Notes under the pieces: generated by a model
What the model was told of the DNA's origin: nothing
What the model saw: the letters and a program-made list of their open reading frames with translations, nothing else
Database searches by the model: none
Position numbers and translations under genes: made by a program
Shown here: positions 1-6,174 of the stretch, piece after piece
Position numbering within the stretch: position 1 is the stretch's first letter
Layout of the letters: every line of letters begins with the position of its first letter
Source of the DNA: Thiomargarita sp.
GTDB lineage: Bacteria; Pseudomonadota; Gammaproteobacteria; Beggiatoales; Beggiatoaceae
NCBI GenBank assembly: GCA_023144675.1
Contig: JAGLFE010000227.1
Coordinates: forward strand, 1 to 9,149
Direction of reading: 5' to 3'
Length of the DNA stretch: 9,149 nucleotides

Positions 1-2
1 TG

Positions 3-491
3 ATTTTTCACGATCTTTACGAAGAAAAGTTCGATCCGCTCATGACTGCCGTTGAGTTGCAATTGGAATATGAACTGCCACTTGCAATAAAATCGTATTG
101 CGAGGAAATAAAATACGCAGACGGAATGATTGTCGTACACCCGAACTGGTATGGGCAACTCCCAGCAATTTTAAAGGGATGGATTGATCGTGTTTTTGCT
201 CCAGGTGTGGTTCATTCGATCCCTGAAAAAGACTCTATTATGACGGATGGATTATTAAAGCAGATGATGGCAATCGCAATTGTCACATCCGATGTTCCGA
301 TGGAAAAAGAGTTAAAAGTATTTAAGAATCCGTTGGAAACTATTTGGAAAAATTGTATTTTTGGCTTTTGTGAGGTTAAAGATATTTCATTCAAGTTATT
401 GACTTCTGTTTTTGAAAGTACCCAACATCAACGAGTTGATTGGTTGGAAGAAATCGGAGAATTGGTCAAGTCAAAATTTCCTCAAATTTAA
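3..491 (+). CDS. Flavodoxin-fold NAD(P)H oxidoreductase (quinone reductase type), 5' end outside window
   Basis: The frame is open from the left edge, so the ATG at 42 is probably internal. Upstream codons read IFHDLYEEKFDPL, the usual 'HDLY..FDP' segment of the MdaB/KefF/YwrO-type flavodoxin_2 family. Next comes DGMIVVHPNWYGQLPAILKG and then WIDRVFAPG, which matches the family's 'P.WW..PAILKGWIDRVF..G' flavin-binding and dimer region. Family members are soluble FMN/FAD enzymes that reduce quinones or other electrophiles by two-electron transfer from NAD(P)H, or act as KefF-like accessory proteins. No kef transporter gene is visible here. The C-terminus ends normally at TAA (489-491). The native N-terminus with the first flavin-phosphate loop is missing because of the window edge. 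The family call is firm; the substrate is unknown. Confidence 0.85.
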   Translation: MFHDLYEEKFDPLMTAVELQLEYELPLAIKSYCEEIKYADGMIVVHPNWYGQLPAILKGWIDRVFAPGVVHSIPEKDSIMTDGLLKQMMAIAIVTSDVPMEKELKVFKNPLETIWKNCIFGFCEVKDISFKLLTSVFESTQHQRVDWLEEIGELVKSKFPQI

Positions 492-638
492 ATAAGATAT
501 TTTATCAGCTACTTTCGATCAATTTTTGATTAAGTATATGATTATAAATGATTTTATATTGTCATTTTTACGAACGTTTTTAAAACACCTTTCTAAATTA
601 ATATGTTATAAACAACTGAGAATTGTTGGTATTTTATT

Positions 639-941
639 ATGTCAAAAGAACCAAAAACATTTGATGTTCCTGAAGTAACTTGTAAAGTTATTTCTCAAAA
701 AGGAACCTGTGATTACCATCACGAAGTTGGCCAATCTTTTGAGGTCAAAAATGGTATTCCTCAAGGGATGTGTCCCGATGCAGTGCATACCCTCTTTCCC
801 TATTTGCATGGGTTGACTTATGGAGCCTCCTATCCTTGGGAACTGGATCGGGATATTGCACGTATGGCATGTCCAGATTGGGAGAATCCGGTTGTTTTTG
901 AACTTCGGCGGCTACCGAAAGAACCTGACAAAAAATCGTAA
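639..941 (+). CDS. Small TIGR04076-type protein of unknown function
   Basis: This is a 100-residue soluble protein with no signal peptide or membrane segment. It shows the pattern I associate with TIGR04076: a 'VTCKVISQKGTC' start, then 'GQSFEV', 'GMCPDAVHTLFPYL', 'LTYGASYPW' and a C-terminal 'ACPDWENPVVFELRR'. Four cysteines (C15, C24, C45, C78) are present, two of them in CP or CPD contexts, which would suit metal binding or redox chemistry, but that is inference. The family has no established function that I can name. The gene lies 147 bp after the flavodoxin gene and 66 bp before the first VOC gene, on the same strand. There is no strong Shine-Dalgarno; CTGAG at about 616-620 is the nearest purine-rich element and lies far upstream. 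The start at 639 is chosen because it keeps the conserved core complete. Confidence 0.75.
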   Translation: MSKEPKTFDVPEVTCKVISQKGTCDYHHEVGQSFEVKNGIPQGMCPDAVHTLFPYLHGLTYGASYPWELDRDIARMACPDWENPVVFELRRLPKEPDKKS

Positions 942-956
942 TTAGTTTTTCAGGAC

Positions 957-985
957 ACTTGTCAGATATTGAATACCTGACAGGT
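957..985 (+). promoter_or_regulatory. Near-perfect 29-nt palindrome/hairpin upstream of the first VOC gene
   Basis: ACTTGTCAG (957-965) pairs with CTGACAGGT (977-985), including one G-T pair. TATT (967-970) then pairs with AATA (972-975) around G971, with a single A/C mismatch at 966/976. The element ends 7 nt before the AGGAG ribosome binding site (993-997) of the gene starting at 1008. It is followed only by TTG rather than a T run, so it is not a convincing intrinsic terminator. It could be a repressor operator or an RNA hairpin affecting translation. ACCTGACA at 975-982 also occurs at 923-930 inside the preceding gene, so TGTCAG (960-965) could pair with either copy. Confidence 0.4.
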
Positions 986-1007
986 TTGTAATAGGAGAAA
1001 TTTTAAA

Positions 1008-1400
1008 ATGGCAAAAGTTTTAGGTATAGGAGGGGTCATCCTTTATTCAAAGGAACCCAAGCGTTTAACCGAATGGTATAAAAAACACCTTGGTATTGAT
1101 GTAGGGTCTGGAACCTATACTTTTTTTTACTGGAGGGAGAAGGACGATCCAGAAAAGATCGGAAAAACACTCTGGGAGGTTGCTCCACCTAAAAACGCAG
1201 AACATAAAATTGATGCGAAAACCTCGACAGTACTGGTTAGTTTTCGGGTCGACAATTTGCAGGAAGTACTATCCAATCTTCGTCAGGACGGAGTTGAAGT
1301 CCTTGATGAGATTCGGGAAGTAAATGACGGTACGTTAGGTTGGTTCTTCGATATTGATGGTAACCAAGTCGAACTTTGGGAATACAAAGAAAAAAGCTAA
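1008..1400 (+). CDS. Glyoxalase/bleomycin-resistance (VOC) family protein, copy 1
   Basis: This 130-residue single-domain VOC protein has two beta-alpha-beta-beta-beta modules. Module 1 is residues ~5-60 (GIGGVILYSKEPKRLTEWYK, then TFFYWRE). Module 2 is residues ~74-126 (VSFRVDNLQEVLSNLR, then GWFFDIDGNQVELWEY). The C-terminal 'DIDGNQVELWE' is the classic VOC ending and contributes a metal-ligand glutamate in glyoxalase-type enzymes. VOC members include lyases, dioxygenases and resistance proteins, so the substrate cannot be assigned. AGGAG at 993-997 lies 10 nt before the ATG and supports the start. The gene is followed after 63 bp by a paralogue in the same orientation, so the pair probably arose by tandem duplication. 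A probable regulatory palindrome precedes it. Confidence 0.88.
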   Translation: MAKVLGIGGVILYSKEPKRLTEWYKKHLGIDVGSGTYTFFYWREKDDPEKIGKTLWEVAPPKNAEHKIDAKTSTVLVSFRVDNLQEVLSNLRQDGVEVLDEIREVNDGTLGWFFDIDGNQVELWEYKEKS

Positions 1401-1463
1401 TAATAAAATTCAGAAAAATATGGGTTATGATGGGAAAATTTACAACTTTATCAGGAGAAAAAA

Positions 1464-1856
1464 ATGGCGAGTATCACGGGATTAGGAGGTATTATTCTTT
1501 ATTCAAATGATCCCAAACGTTTAATCAAATGGTATAAAACGCATTTGGGTATTAATTTTGGGACTGAGGGCGACACCTTTTTTTATTGGAGAGAGAAAGA
1601 TAATTCTGACAAAATTGGAAAAACACTCGTGGAGATTGTACCTCCCGATAACGATGATCATATAATCGATCAGAGCAAATCACCAGTGATGGTAAGTTTT
1701 TGTGTCGATGATTTGTCTGAGATATTAGCGAGCCTTCGTCGAATTGATATTAAAGTGTGTGATGACATTCGTGATATCGACGATGGGATAATTGGGTGGT
1801 TTTATGACATTGATGGAAATAAAATCGAACTTTGGCAACAGGAAGAGAATACCTGA
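1464..1856 (+). CDS. Glyoxalase/bleomycin-resistance (VOC) family protein, copy 2
   Basis: This is a 130-residue paralogue of the upstream gene. It aligns without gaps end to end, with about 73 of 130 residues identical by my count. The most conserved blocks are GGIILYS, the WYK/HLGI helix, TFFYWREKD, KIGKTL and GW.YDIDGNKIELW. The most variable parts are the strand at residues 34-37 and the helix and loop at residues 82-107, which could alter the ligand pocket. AGGAG at 1453-1457 with a 6-nt spacer makes a good ribosome binding site. VOC proteins act as soluble dimers or as fused modules, so the two paralogues might form a heterodimer, but that is inference. The function is otherwise unknown. 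Confidence 0.88.
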   Translation: MASITGLGGIILYSNDPKRLIKWYKTHLGINFGTEGDTFFYWREKDNSDKIGKTLVEIVPPDNDDHIIDQSKSPVMVSFCVDDLSEILASLRRIDIKVCDDIRDIDDGIIGWFYDIDGNKIELWQQEENT

Positions 1857-1877
1857 ATATAGAATAAACTTTTATAG

Positions 1878-1922
1878 CAAAGGAACCCAAGCTTTTAACC
1901 AAATGGTATAAAAAACATCTTT
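1878..1922 (+). pseudogene. Fragment of a third VOC gene copy, abutting the insertion sequence
   Basis: About 45 bp matches positions 1048-1092 of VOC copy 1 at nearly every base, with three clear differences up to 1920. In the VOC frame it reads A-KEPK-LLT-KWYKKHL and then runs into a stop at the IS border. It corresponds to codons ~14-28 of the gene only. There is no start codon, and a stop (TAA, 1865-1867) precedes it in frame, so it is not expressed as a protein. The left end of the IS630 element begins at its 3' edge. I found no continuation of the VOC gene on the far side of the IS. It probably marks a third tandem copy lost by deletion or rearrangement around the insertion. Confidence 0.75.
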
Positions 1923-1940
1923 TATAGTAACATTCCGATA
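1923..1940 (+). repeat. Left terminal inverted repeat of the IS630 element
   Basis: TATAGTAACATTCCGATA is the reverse complement of the right end (2851-2868) at 17 of 18 positions. The outermost TA is the probable duplicated target dinucleotide. The preceding bases (1919-1922) belong to the VOC fragment. Confidence 0.92.
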
Positions 1941-1977
1941 AAAACATACGATAAATAAAAATAATAGGTAAGAATAA

Positions 1978-2855
1978 ATGAGTTATAGTAAAGATTTAAG
2001 AAAACGTGCAATAGATTTTGTTATTGAAGGAAAGAATAGCATGAGAAGTACAAGTAAAATATTTGGTATACAGTACAACACAATGAAAGAATGGGTAAAA
2101 ATATTTAAAGAAACTGGAAAATTTACTCCCAAGCCAATTTGTGGAAAACAACCGACAAAGATAAATTTATCAGAGTTACATCAACAAGTATTAGAACATC
2201 CAGATAGATTTCAATATGAACATGTCCAAACATTTGGAGTAACTCAATCAGCTATAAGTAAAGCCTTGAAAAAATTAGAGATAACTCTTAAAAAAAACCA
2301 TTTACTTACGAAGAACAAGATAAAGTCGAAGCAGAAGAATTTAAACAACTAGTTGATTGTATAGATAAAGAACAATTTATATATATTGATGAAAGTGGCA
2401 TTAAGCCCAATATAATCAGAGACTACGCTTGGACACCAAAAGGTGAAAAAATATTTGGATGTCGTAAGGTTAAACGTGAGAAAAACATAAATATTGTTGC
2501 AGCACTTAATGAGCGTACTATTATAGCTCCATTTCTTTATGAAGGAAGTATGAACGCTGATTTATTTAATATTTATTTAGAAGAGTTCTTGTTGCCTGTG
2601 CTAAAACCAGGGCAAATCATTGTAATGGATAATGCCTCTTTTCATAAATCAGTAGAAACTGAGTTATTAATAGAACAAGCTGGGTGTAAACTATTATTTT
2701 TACCACCATATTCACCAGAATTAAATCCAATTGAACATACTTGGGCTTCATTGAAACGTTATATTAAGAGATTTCGTCATAAATTTGAGTCTGTTATCGA
2801 AACTATAGAGTATATTTTTCATAATATCAGTAGTTTTTATGGTGTGGAAATATAG
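1978..2855 (+). CDS. IS630-family transposase, two frames joined by a probable -1 frameshift
   Basis: Frame A (1978-2352) encodes an N-terminal helix-turn-helix DNA-binding region starting MSYSKDLRKRAIDFV. Frame B is open from just after a TAA at 2289-2291 to the TAG at 2853-2855 and encodes the DDE catalytic domain. A -1 shift on A8 (2290-2297) gives a continuous protein of about 290 residues, reading LKKKPFTYEEQDK across the joint. The catalytic triad is visible: D in YIDES (codon 2388), D in VMDNASFH (codon 2628) and E in NPIEHTW (codon 2733). The second D and the E are separated by 34 residues, the D34E spacing of IS630/Tc1 enzymes. AGG at 1966-1968 serves as a weak ribosome binding site. 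Frameshifted IS630 transposases are well known; a simple inactivating indel is the alternative. Confidence 0.9.
2290..2297 (+). other. A8 slippery run for -1 ribosomal frameshifting in the transposase
   Basis: Eight A residues follow CTT. The upstream frame reads them as AAA AAA AA(C). A one-base backward slip continues as AAA CCA TTT into the catalytic-domain frame. A TAA in the downstream frame at 2289-2291 and the upstream frame's stop near 2350 limit the shift to this short overlap. I see no strong downstream hairpin that would stimulate it. Confidence 0.7.
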
Positions 2856-2868
2856 GAATGTTACTATA
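2851..2868 (-). repeat. Right terminal inverted repeat of the IS630 element
   Basis: TATAGGAATGTTACTATA is the inverted copy of the left end with one mismatch. It contains the transposase stop codon (TAG, 2853-2855) and ends in the second TA. The flank that follows, GGTAGTCCTGCACGAAG, shows no similarity to the VOC gene interrupted on the left. Confidence 0.92.
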
Positions 2869-2908
2869 GGTAGTCCTGCACGAAGTTGTGGTAAACTTGT
2901 TAAGAACG

Positions 2909-2925
2909 GATTTTTCTGAAAAATC
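2909..2925. terminator. AT-rich hairpin in the convergent spacer, doubtful terminator
   Basis: GATTTTTC and GAAAAATC form a perfect 8-bp inverted repeat around a single T (realistically 7 bp with a 3-nt loop). It lies in the 181-bp spacer between the IS end and the stop codon of the minus-strand operon, where convergent transcripts should end. There is no separate T run on either side, so function is uncertain. The rest of the spacer (2869-3049) shows no gene or clear repeat. Confidence 0.2.
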
Positions 2926-3049
2926 ACTACTTTGTTCATTTAAACCCTTTTGAAGCGACTGAAAAATTATAACTTTTTGAAAAATAAAGTAAAACTCATC
3001 TGCTGAAATTCTGATTGAAGACAGATATTTAAAAAATGTCGCCTAACAA

Positions 3050-4735
3050 TCAAAGGAGGGCGGATTCTCCGGGATTTGGAGTATGATAATTTTTACCACA
3101 ACGTGCATCAATGAGAAATGGGCCATTTGAGGATAAAGCAGACTGAAATGCACTTTGGAGTTGTTCATAACGATCAACGATGACACCTTCAGCACCAAAG
3201 CTTTGAGCAAATTTAGCCCAATCATAAACCAATGATTCGGTTAATTTAATCGCTCCATCCTTCTTTTCTCGATATGCTCTCAAATAAACATTGCCCAAAG
3301 CACCGTTGTTTATCACTACGATGACAATCGGAATATTATAGCTAACAGCAGTTTGGATTTCTATTCCATGCATTGACATACCTCCATCTCCGATGATGGC
3401 GATACATGGTTTTTGGGGACGAGCAAGCTTGGCACCAATTGCACCTGCAACAGCATAACCCATTGGGCCGTTATTTGTCCACACAAAACATTCGTTTGGC
3501 GCATAACTGGTCCAGTGATGAGCAGTAAAAAATGTGTGAGCACCTGAATCGACAACTATCATACAATCTTTCGGGGACGCTTCTCTCAATTCACTCAGCA
3601 CACGAGCTGGATGCATTGGCAATTGGTTAGTATAACGATCTTCATTACTGTCGTAAAAGGGAATTTTGTTTATTTCCTTCAGCCATAAGTTTCTTTCAGT
3701 TATTCCCTGATGCAATGCGTTTGTACTCGTCGAATCGTTAAGAAGCCATATCAAGAACTCTCCTACATCACCGATTATAGGCACAGCATTGTAACGACTG
3801 TCTTCCAAATCTTGTGGATTAATATCGACATGAATGATGTTTTCAACTTGATTTAAATCCCCCACTGCAACGGCATTTTGTTCATTTAAACTGGCACCCA
3901 ACACAATAAGTACTTCCGATTGCTTTAAAACAAGCTCAGTGGCATGAAGGCTTCCGGCAATGCCAAAAACGCCATAAGATAATGGATGCTCTTCTGAGAT
4001 GGCTCCTTTGGCACGAAGTGTTGTAACGACAGGAATAGCATATTGTTCCGCAAATTCTTGAACCTGATCACAGGCTTGTGAATGAATACTCCCATTTCCA
4101 ACTAATAAGGTGATTCGAGTTGAATGTGATAAAATTTTTGATACTTTTTCCGTATGTGTCCGATCCAATATTTTTGGTGCAAGAGACGGCTGTATCGGGG
4201 TATAACTTTCTTCCAATATCTGTTCTTGTATATATAAAGGAATAGAAAGGAATGCCGGGCGTTTTCTTAAAGCAAACATAGAACGGATGGCTTTTTTCAA
4301 AAAACGTGGTACAACTGAAACGGTTGGAATTTGTTGAGCATAAGCTGTAATTGGACGCATAAACTCAAGGTCACATATCCCAGAAGGACTGGAATCCTGC
4401 ACTGCCTCCAATCCCTCCCACTCTTTGGGAATCGAACCACCAATAACCAAAACCGGCGATCTATCAGCATCGGCTGCGGCAATAGCAGTAATCATATTGG
4501 TGATGCCCGGTCCACCAATTCCCAAACAAACGCCAAAACTTTGTTTTGCACGGGCGTATCCGTCGGCCATGTATGCTGCACCTGCTTCATGGGCCGTCAC
4601 AATCATTTTAATGTCCGTTTTTAAATAACCGGATAGAAAGGGATCAATCATACCACCCGGTACAAGGAAAACGGTATCAATATTTTCCTGTTCCAAAGCA
4701 TTTAAGATAAACTCAGCAACATTTTGTTTTGACAT
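3050..4735 (-). CDS. Acetolactate-synthase-like thiamine-diphosphate enzyme
   Basis: The 561-residue length and three-domain layout match the ALS/benzoylformate-decarboxylase superfamily: PYR domain ~1-165, central domain ~190-335, PP domain ~365-540. Catalytic Glu50 sits in 'TAHEAGAAYMADGYAR' and would activate the ThDP aminopyrimidine. The ThDP/Mg motif is GDG at 449-451 followed by 24 residues and NN at 476-477. 'NNGPMGYAVAGAIGAKLA' is the typical segment before the PP core. Such enzymes decarboxylate a 2-keto acid and transfer the resulting acyl carbanion to an aldehyde or second keto acid. No ALS small subunit or ilv gene is nearby, so a housekeeping role in valine/isoleucine synthesis is unlikely. 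Only 6 bp separate it from the upstream amino acid dehydrogenase, whose keto-acid product is a natural candidate substrate, as in the ScyB/ScyA pair of scytonemin synthesis. The upstream region lacks a strong ribosome binding site, so translational coupling is plausible. Confidence 0.88.
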   Translation of the reverse strand: MSKQNVAEFILNALEQENIDTVFLVPGGMIDPFLSGYLKTDIKMIVTAHEAGAAYMADGYARAKQSFGVCLGIGGPGITNMITAIAAADADRSPVLVIGGSIPKEWEGLEAVQDSSPSGICDLEFMRPITAYAQQIPTVSVVPRFLKKAIRSMFALRKRPAFLSIPLYIQEQILEESYTPIQPSLAPKILDRTHTEKVSKILSHSTRITLLVGNGSIHSQACDQVQEFAEQYAIPVVTTLRAKGAISEEHPLSYGVFGIAGSLHATELVLKQSEVLIVLGASLNEQNAVAVGDLNQVENIIHVDINPQDLEDSRYNAVPIIGDVGEFLIWLLNDSTSTNALHQGITERNLWLKEINKIPFYDSNEDRYTNQLPMHPARVLSELREASPKDCMIVVDSGAHTFFTAHHWTSYAPNECFVWTNNGPMGYAVAGAIGAKLARPQKPCIAIIGDGGMSMHGIEIQTAVSYNIPIVIVVINNGALGNVYLRAYREKKDGAIKLTESLVYDWAKFAQSFGAEGVIVDRYEQLQSAFQSALSSNGPFLIDARCGKNYHTPNPGESALL

Positions 4736-4741
4736 ATTGAT

Positions 4742-5821
4742 TTACTTGTTTTCACTATTGGGTAATTGTATCTGTCCTGCTTTCAGGCGTTGTTCAACCA
4801 TAAGAGATGCACTAGTTTCGGGAGAAATATTTTTTTGTTTTGCTGTTTCCAAAACCTGTTTAAGTGTATTTTTTATCCGGTCGAATACTTCTTTTTTGGC
4901 TTTGTCCAAATTCCAACCTTCATCAGCTATTCCCAAATCAGCCATTGCTTCACCAACATTAATGACATAATCTGGCACGTAAAGAATATTTCTTTTGTGC
5001 AACCTTTCTGCATCATCAGGCTCCGATAACTGGTTATTTGTCGCACCAACAATTGCTTTACATTGTAATTGTGGGATGGTTTCTGAATTAAGAATCCCAC
5101 CTAAAGCACACGGAGAAAAAATATCGCATTTGGTCTGATAAACTGACTCTGCCGGAATAAAGTTAGCTTTGATATTTTTCGGCAATCGCTCCATCATTTT
5201 GCTGTCCAAGTCGCTACAAATAACAATAGCACCGGCTTGATCCAAATACTCCACCAGTTTTCGTCCAACATTCCCGATACCCTGTACGAGTACTGTTTTC
5301 CCTCGAACAGTATCTGTATTGTATAAATAATTACAGACCGTCCGAATACCACTGAATACACCCATTGCCGCAAAGGAACCAGCTGGTATGTTTGGATTGG
5401 ATTTGTCAGTACAACCAAACACATAAGGTGAGGCTATTGTTGCGATAATATCCATATCTGTTGCGGAACTGCCAATATCCGGTGCCGTTGTATACAAACC
5501 ACCTAGTTGTTTCAAAAGCAATCCGTAACGCTCCAGAAGGCCTTGACGTTGAGAGGAATCAAAATCAGTTGGTAGTTTAATCACCGTTTTGCCACCACCT
5601 CTGGGTACACCTGATATGGCAAATTTATTGGTCATTCCTCTGGAAAGCTTCAAAGCATCACCAAGGGCAAAATGAACATCATCGTAATATTTTATGCGAG
5701 TACCGCCATCGGCAGGACCCAATACTGTTGAATGGATGGCAATAAATATCCAAGCTCCAGTAACCTGATCATATCGGATAATGACCTCTTCGCCATCCCA
5801 ATTTTTTAATAATTTTTTCAT
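4742..5821 (-). CDS. Leucine-dehydrogenase-family amino acid dehydrogenase (Glu/Leu/Phe/Val DH superfamily)
   Basis: This 359-residue protein has the length of leucine and phenylalanine dehydrogenases. The N-terminal substrate domain (~1-140) contains GPADGGTR (35-42), RGMTNK with K66, GGGK with catalytic K78, and TTAPDIGS with D115. The NAD-binding domain (~145-300) contains GIGNVG (181-186) followed by an Asp (VICSDLD) typical of an NAD-preferring Rossmann fold, then 'SPCALGGILN' and 'GATNNQL'. Enzymes of this family reversibly deaminate an L-amino acid to its 2-keto acid with NAD. The pocket position that is Leu40 in Lysinibacillus sphaericus LeuDH is Asp38 here, and the region matching its Val291/Val294 (INVGEAMAD) also differs, so leucine may not be the substrate. 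The gene lies between a decayed and an intact ThDP enzyme, 6 bp from the latter, which points to supplying a keto acid. Confidence 0.88.
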   Translation of the reverse strand: MKKLLKNWDGEEVIIRYDQVTGAWIFIAIHSTVLGPADGGTRIKYYDDVHFALGDALKLSRGMTNKFAISGVPRGGGKTVIKLPTDFDSSQRQGLLERYGLLLKQLGGLYTTAPDIGSSATDMDIIATIASPYVFGCTDKSNPNIPAGSFAAMGVFSGIRTVCNYLYNTDTVRGKTVLVQGIGNVGRKLVEYLDQAGAIVICSDLDSKMMERLPKNIKANFIPAESVYQTKCDIFSPCALGGILNSETIPQLQCKAIVGATNNQLSEPDDAERLHKRNILYVPDYVINVGEAMADLGIADEGWNLDKAKKEVFDRIKNTLKQVLETAKQKNISPETSASLMVEQRLKAGQIQLPNSENK

Positions 5822-5830
5822 TTTTAAACT

Positions 5831-6168
5831 CTAAAACATTCCTAAAGGTGGTATCTCTTTTGGGTCAATATGCACATCCAATACAGTTGGTCCTTGATTA
5901 GTAGAAATTTTTGTAAATCAAGCTGTATTGTGGGGATTAGTAAACGTAATTTCCCATTATGTTGCATAACTTCAATGCGTGTCACTAATTCTTGAAATAG
6001 AGTACCCTGTATTTGCAAGCGTGCCATAGGAGAACGAGTAAAATAAGCACTGGAAGAATAAATATGCACTAATTTGTTATTCAACAAGGCAGTATCCCAA
6101 TTTGGCTCACTTTGGTTATCTGAACAATTTGAGTGGATTGGAAGTTGAACCGTAGTTGGTGTAAACAT
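5831..6168 (-). pseudogene. Decayed second ThDP (ALS-like) enzyme gene with internal deletion and frameshift
   Basis: An open frame of 108 codons (6168 to 5842) looks like a hypothetical gene, but its parts resemble pieces of an ALS-like enzyme. 'NWDTALLNNKLVHI' and 'SPMARLQIQGTL' resemble the end of the central domain. 'LVTRIEVMQHNGK' resembles the helix and strand late in the PP domain. The last residues of that frame are unlike any ThDP enzyme. In the adjacent frame (stop at 5831-5833) the sequence ends GPTVLDVHIDPKEIPP and LGMF, a classic ALS-type C-terminus. That frame carries an in-frame TGA at 5918-5920 and a TAA at 5957-5959. The PYR domain, catalytic Glu and GDG...NN motif are all missing, so no activity is expected. 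It lies 6 bp after the reductase gene, inside the operon. The short open frame may still be translated. Confidence 0.7.
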
Positions 6169-6174
6169 TTTAGT

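Larger units (their letters stand above)
1923..2868 (+). mobile_element. IS630/Tc1-family insertion sequence, about 946 bp including terminal TA
   Basis: The element is bounded by 18-bp inverted repeats at 1923-1940 and 2851-2868, which match except at one base. Each starts with TA at the outer edge, consistent with the TA target duplication of IS630/Tc1/mariner elements; excluding those TAs the core is 1925-2866. It holds one split transposase in two frames that together fill almost the whole element, and the stop codon lies inside the right repeat. The element is visibly richer in A and T than the flanking genes, which suggests a separate origin. Catalytic residues are intact and both ends are present, so it may still be active. 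It sits between the VOC cluster and the convergent biosynthetic operon. Confidence 0.93.

Noticed and set aside
492..638. Possible promoter between the flavodoxin-type gene and the TIGR04076-type gene
   Set aside because: The spacer is AT-rich with several TATAAA/TATATT-like hexamers, but none has a correctly spaced -35 element, so no promoter was annotated.
1750..1947. Minus-strand frame of 65 codons across VOC copy 2 and the IS border
   Set aside because: It is antisense to VOC copy 2, crosses an IS junction, and lacks a start signal.
2748..2939. Minus-strand frame of 63 codons spanning the right end of the IS
   Set aside because: It overlaps the transposase catalytic region and the terminal repeat on the opposite strand, with no family resemblance.
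2869..3049. Continuation of the interrupted VOC fragment beyond the IS
   Set aside because: Neither the bases after the right TA nor their translation (GSPARSCGKLVKNGFF, then stop) match any part of the VOC genes.
4331..4624. Plus-strand open frames of 97 and 67 codons at 4331-4628
   Set aside because: They lie wholly antisense to the well-supported ThDP enzyme gene, have no ribosome binding site and no recognisable motif.
3050..4735. Naming the ThDP enzyme as biosynthetic acetolactate synthase (ilvB)
   Set aside because: The fold and cofactor motifs fit, but there is no regulatory subunit or ilv neighbour, and the operon context points to another keto-acid reaction.
4737..5029. Plus-strand open frames of 77 and 87 codons
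   Set aside because: They are antisense to the dehydrogenase coding region; their composition is what a reverse-complement shadow gives.
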